Assembly (NCBI GenBank): GCA_014208095.1
Contig: JACHMT010000005.1
Coordinates: 744,001 to 808,000 of the forward strand
DNA length: 64,000 bases
Source: Actinospineispora eucalypti
GTDB lineage: Bacteria; Actinomycetota; Actinomycetes; Mycobacteriales; Pseudonocardiaceae
Direction of reading: 5' to 3'
The translations under genes were made by a program, and so were the position numbers. Shown here in pieces: positions 62,018 to 64,000 of the stretch. Within the stretch, counting starts at the first letter, position 1; each line of letters begins with the position of its first letter. The notes under the pieces are model-generated. The model did not search any database. It had not been told where the DNA came from and was given only the letters and a program-made list of their open reading frames with translations.

Positions 62018-64000
62018 GGGTTGCGCTCGCGCAGCGAGCGCAACAACTCCACAGCCGCGTCCGCGATCACCGTCCCCGGCGGGAAGATGGCCGCCGCCCC
62101 CGCCTCGCGCAGCGCGTCGAAGTCGCCCGGCGGGATCACCCCGCCGACCACGATCAGCACGTCGTCCGCGCCCAGCTCGGCCAGCTCGTCGCGCAGCGCG
62201 GGCACCAGGGTGAGGTGGCCGGCGGCCAGCGAGGACACCCCGACCACGTGCACGTCGGCCTCCACCGCCTGGCGGGCCACCTCGGCCGGGGTCTGGAACA
62301 GCGGGCCGACGTCCACGTCGAAGCCCAGGTCGGCGAACGCGGTGGCGATCACCTTCTGCCCCCGGTCGTGGCCGTCCTGGCCCATCTTGGCCACCAGGAT
62401 CCGGGGCCGCCGGCCGGTCTGCTCCTCGAACTCGGCGCACGCCGCCTGGGCCGCCTCGATCGAGCTCACCCGGCCATCCCCCTTCCCGGCCTCGTCGCGA
62501 TACACACCGGACAGAGTGCGCAACGAGGCGGTGTGCCGGCCGTACACCTTCTCCAGCGCGTCCGAGATCTCGCCGACGGAGGCCTTCGCCCGGGCCGCGT
62601 TCACCGCGCAGGCCAGCAGGTTCTGCTCCAGTCCACCGGCCCGGTCGCCGCGCTCAGCCGCTTCCGCCGCGCGGGTCAACGCGTGCAGCGCCGCCTCACA
62701 CGCCTCGGTGTCCCGCTCCTCGCGCAGCCGCTTCAGCCGGGCCACCTGCTGGGCCAGCACGTCCGCGTTGTCGATCTTGAGGACGTCGATCGACTCGTCC
62801 GCGTCCACCCGGTAGGTGTTCACCCCGATCACCGGCTGGCGGCCGGAGTCGATGCGCGCCTGGGTGCGCGCGGCCGCCTCCTCGACGCGCAGCTTCGGGA
62901 TGCCCTCGTCGATGGCCTTGGCCATCCCGCCGGCCTCTTCCACCTCGGTGATGTGCTCCCACGCGCGCCGGGCCAGGTCGTGGGTGAGCTTCTCCACGTA
63001 GTAGCTGCCGCCCCACGGGTCGATCACCCGGGTGGTGCCGGACTCCTGCTGCAGCAGCAGCTGGGTGTTGCGGGCGATTCGGGCGGAGAAGTCGGTGGGC
63101 AGCGCCAGCGCCTCGTCCAGCGCGTTGGTGTGCAGCGACTGGGTGTGGCCCTGGGTGGCGGCCATCGCCTCCACACAGGTGCGCACCACGTTGTTGTAGA
63201 CGTCCTGTGCGGTGAGCGACCAGCCCGAGGTCTGGCTGTGCGTGCGCAGGGACAGCGACTTGGCGTTCTTCGGGCCGAACTGGCGGACCAGCTTGGCCCA
63301 CAGCAGCCGCCCGGCGCGCATCTTGGCGACCTCCATGAAGAAGTTCATGCCGATCGCCCAGAAGAACGACAGCCGGGGCGCGAACGCGTCCACGTCCATG
63401 CCGGCATCGATGCCCGCGCGCAGGTACTCCACCCCGTCGGCCAGCGTGTAGGCCAGCTCCAGGTCGGCGGTCGCCCCGGCCTCCTGGATGTGGTATCCGG
63501 AGATGGAGATCGAGTTGAACTTGGGCATCTTTTGCGAGGTGAAGGAGAAGATGTCCGAGATGATCCGCATCGACGGCTGGGGCGGGTAGATGTAGGTGTT
63601 GCGGACCATGAACTCCTTGAGGATGTCGTTCTGGATGGTCCCCGCGAGCTGCTCCGGCTTCACCCCCTGCTCCTCGGCCGCCACGATGTACAGCGCGAGC
63701 ACCGGGAGCACCGCGCCGTTCATGGTCATCGACACGGACATCTTGTCCAGCGGGATGCCGTCGAACAGCTGGCGCATGTCGTAGATGGAGTCGATGGCCA
63801 CGCCGGCCATGCCGACGTCCCCGGGCACCCGGGGGTGGTCGGAGTCGTAGCCCCGGTGGGTGGGCAGGTCGAACGCGACGGACAGGCCCTTCTGCCCGGC
63901 GGCCAGGTTGCGCCGGTAGAAGGCGTTGGACGCGGAAGCGGTGGAGAACCCGGCGTACTGCCGGACCGTCCACGGCTGGGTGGTGTACATCGCCGGGTAG
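62014..64000 (-). CDS. mcm: methylmalonyl-CoA mutase large subunit (5' end beyond the window)
   Basis: About 661 residues are seen, running off the right edge with the frame still open (YPAMYTTQPWTVRQYAGF is internal to the family, so roughly 80 residues are missing). B12-dependent isomerase of succinyl-CoA and methylmalonyl-CoA. Substrate barrel: SVSMTMNGAVLPVLALYI, GYHIQEAGATADLELAYT; C-terminal cobalamin domain with the base-off motif MGQDGHDRGQKV and GGVIPPGD. With meaB it forms the propionyl-CoA/succinyl-CoA branch. The stop codon is given by the 40-bp palindrome. Confidence 0.95.
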   Translation of the reverse strand, partial: YPAMYTTQPWTVRQYAGFSTASASNAFYRRNLAAGQKGLSVAFDLPTHRGYDSDHPRVPGDVGMAGVAIDSIYDMRQLFDGIPLDKMSVSMTMNGAVLPVLALYIVAAEEQGVKPEQLAGTIQNDILKEFMVRNTYIYPPQPSMRIISDIFSFTSQKMPKFNSISISGYHIQEAGATADLELAYTLADGVEYLRAGIDAGMDVDAFAPRLSFFWAIGMNFFMEVAKMRAGRLLWAKLVRQFGPKNAKSLSLRTHSQTSGWSLTAQDVYNNVVRTCVEAMAATQGHTQSLHTNALDEALALPTDFSARIARNTQLLLQQESGTTRVIDPWGGSYYVEKLTHDLARRAWEHITEVEEAGGMAKAIDEGIPKLRVEEAAARTQARIDSGRQPVIGVNTYRVDADESIDVLKIDNADVLAQQVARLKRLREERDTEACEAALHALTRAAEAAERGDRAGGLEQNLLACAVNAARAKASVGEISDALEKVYGRHTASLRTLSGVYRDEAGKGDGRVSSIEAAQAACAEFEEQTGRRPRILVAKMGQDGHDRGQKVIATAFADLGFDVDVGPLFQTPAEVARQAVEADVHVVGVSSLAAGHLTLVPALRDELAELGADDVLIVVGGVIPPGDFDALREAGAAAIFPPGTVIADAAVELLRSLRERNP

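Overview
The window is very GC-rich, with G or C at almost every third codon position, many GTG starts and gene-end overlaps of the GTGA or ATGA type. It comes from an actinobacterial chromosome. The gene order biotin - Nudix regulator/nadABC - hisDCBHAFI - trpECBA - lgt - pyk - tesB closely follows the Rv1589-Rv1618 stretch of Mycobacterium tuberculosis. The added genes (amine oxidase, HelR, RecQ, F420-type flavoprotein, AveC-like protein) fit Pseudonocardiaceae or a relative better than Mycobacterium itself; that placement is inference.

Layout. 1-3458: biotin genes bioF-bioD-bioB-bsaP, closed by a 22-bp tandem repeat. 3462-5774: class III adenylyl cyclase, an SRPBCC protein and a Lon-N-domain protein. 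5860-10151: NrtR repressor and its box, then nadA-nadB-nadC (aspartate to nicotinate mononucleotide); nadB carries an in-frame palindromic insertion. 10356-15507: a five-gene peptide/nickel-type ABC importer. 15886-19225: TetR, an AveC-like membrane protein and a phytoene-desaturase-type FAD oxidoreductase. 19304-35210: histidine genes hisD-C-B, hisH, hisA (PriA), hisF and hisI, interrupted by a TetR gene, a toxin-antitoxin pair, an amine oxidase/permease pair, helR and others. 35431-42565: TetR, then trpE, TIGR02234 protein, trpC, trpB, trpA, lgt. 42913-49042: gltB-gltD. 49115-55467: recQ, DUF2461, VanZ-like, pyk, tesB, cation diffusion facilitator. 55485-58452: metY, CoA-binding protein, metX. 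58500-64000: HTH-Clp_N regulator, DUF2252, cutA, meaB and the methylmalonyl-CoA mutase large subunit, which runs off the right edge.

Two features run across the whole window. First, about twenty genes start six or seven bases downstream of a TAnnnT-like hexamer, the layout of leaderless actinobacterial transcripts. It helps choose starts and shows that the his genes have several internal promoters. In at least three cases the TAG stop codon of one gene is the first half of the next gene's -10 hexamer. Second, there are several kinds of short repeats: a 40-bp palindrome (GTGAGTGGCGAGTAT...) found in frame inside nadB and again at the mcm stop codon, a related compound palindrome that supplies the trpA stop, and three unrelated 21-24-bp periodic repeats. 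The in-frame palindrome is the most unusual signal here, because it acts like a small mobile repeat that proteins can tolerate.

No rRNA, tRNA, insertion sequence, phage or CRISPR array was seen. All starts and functions are read from sequence only.
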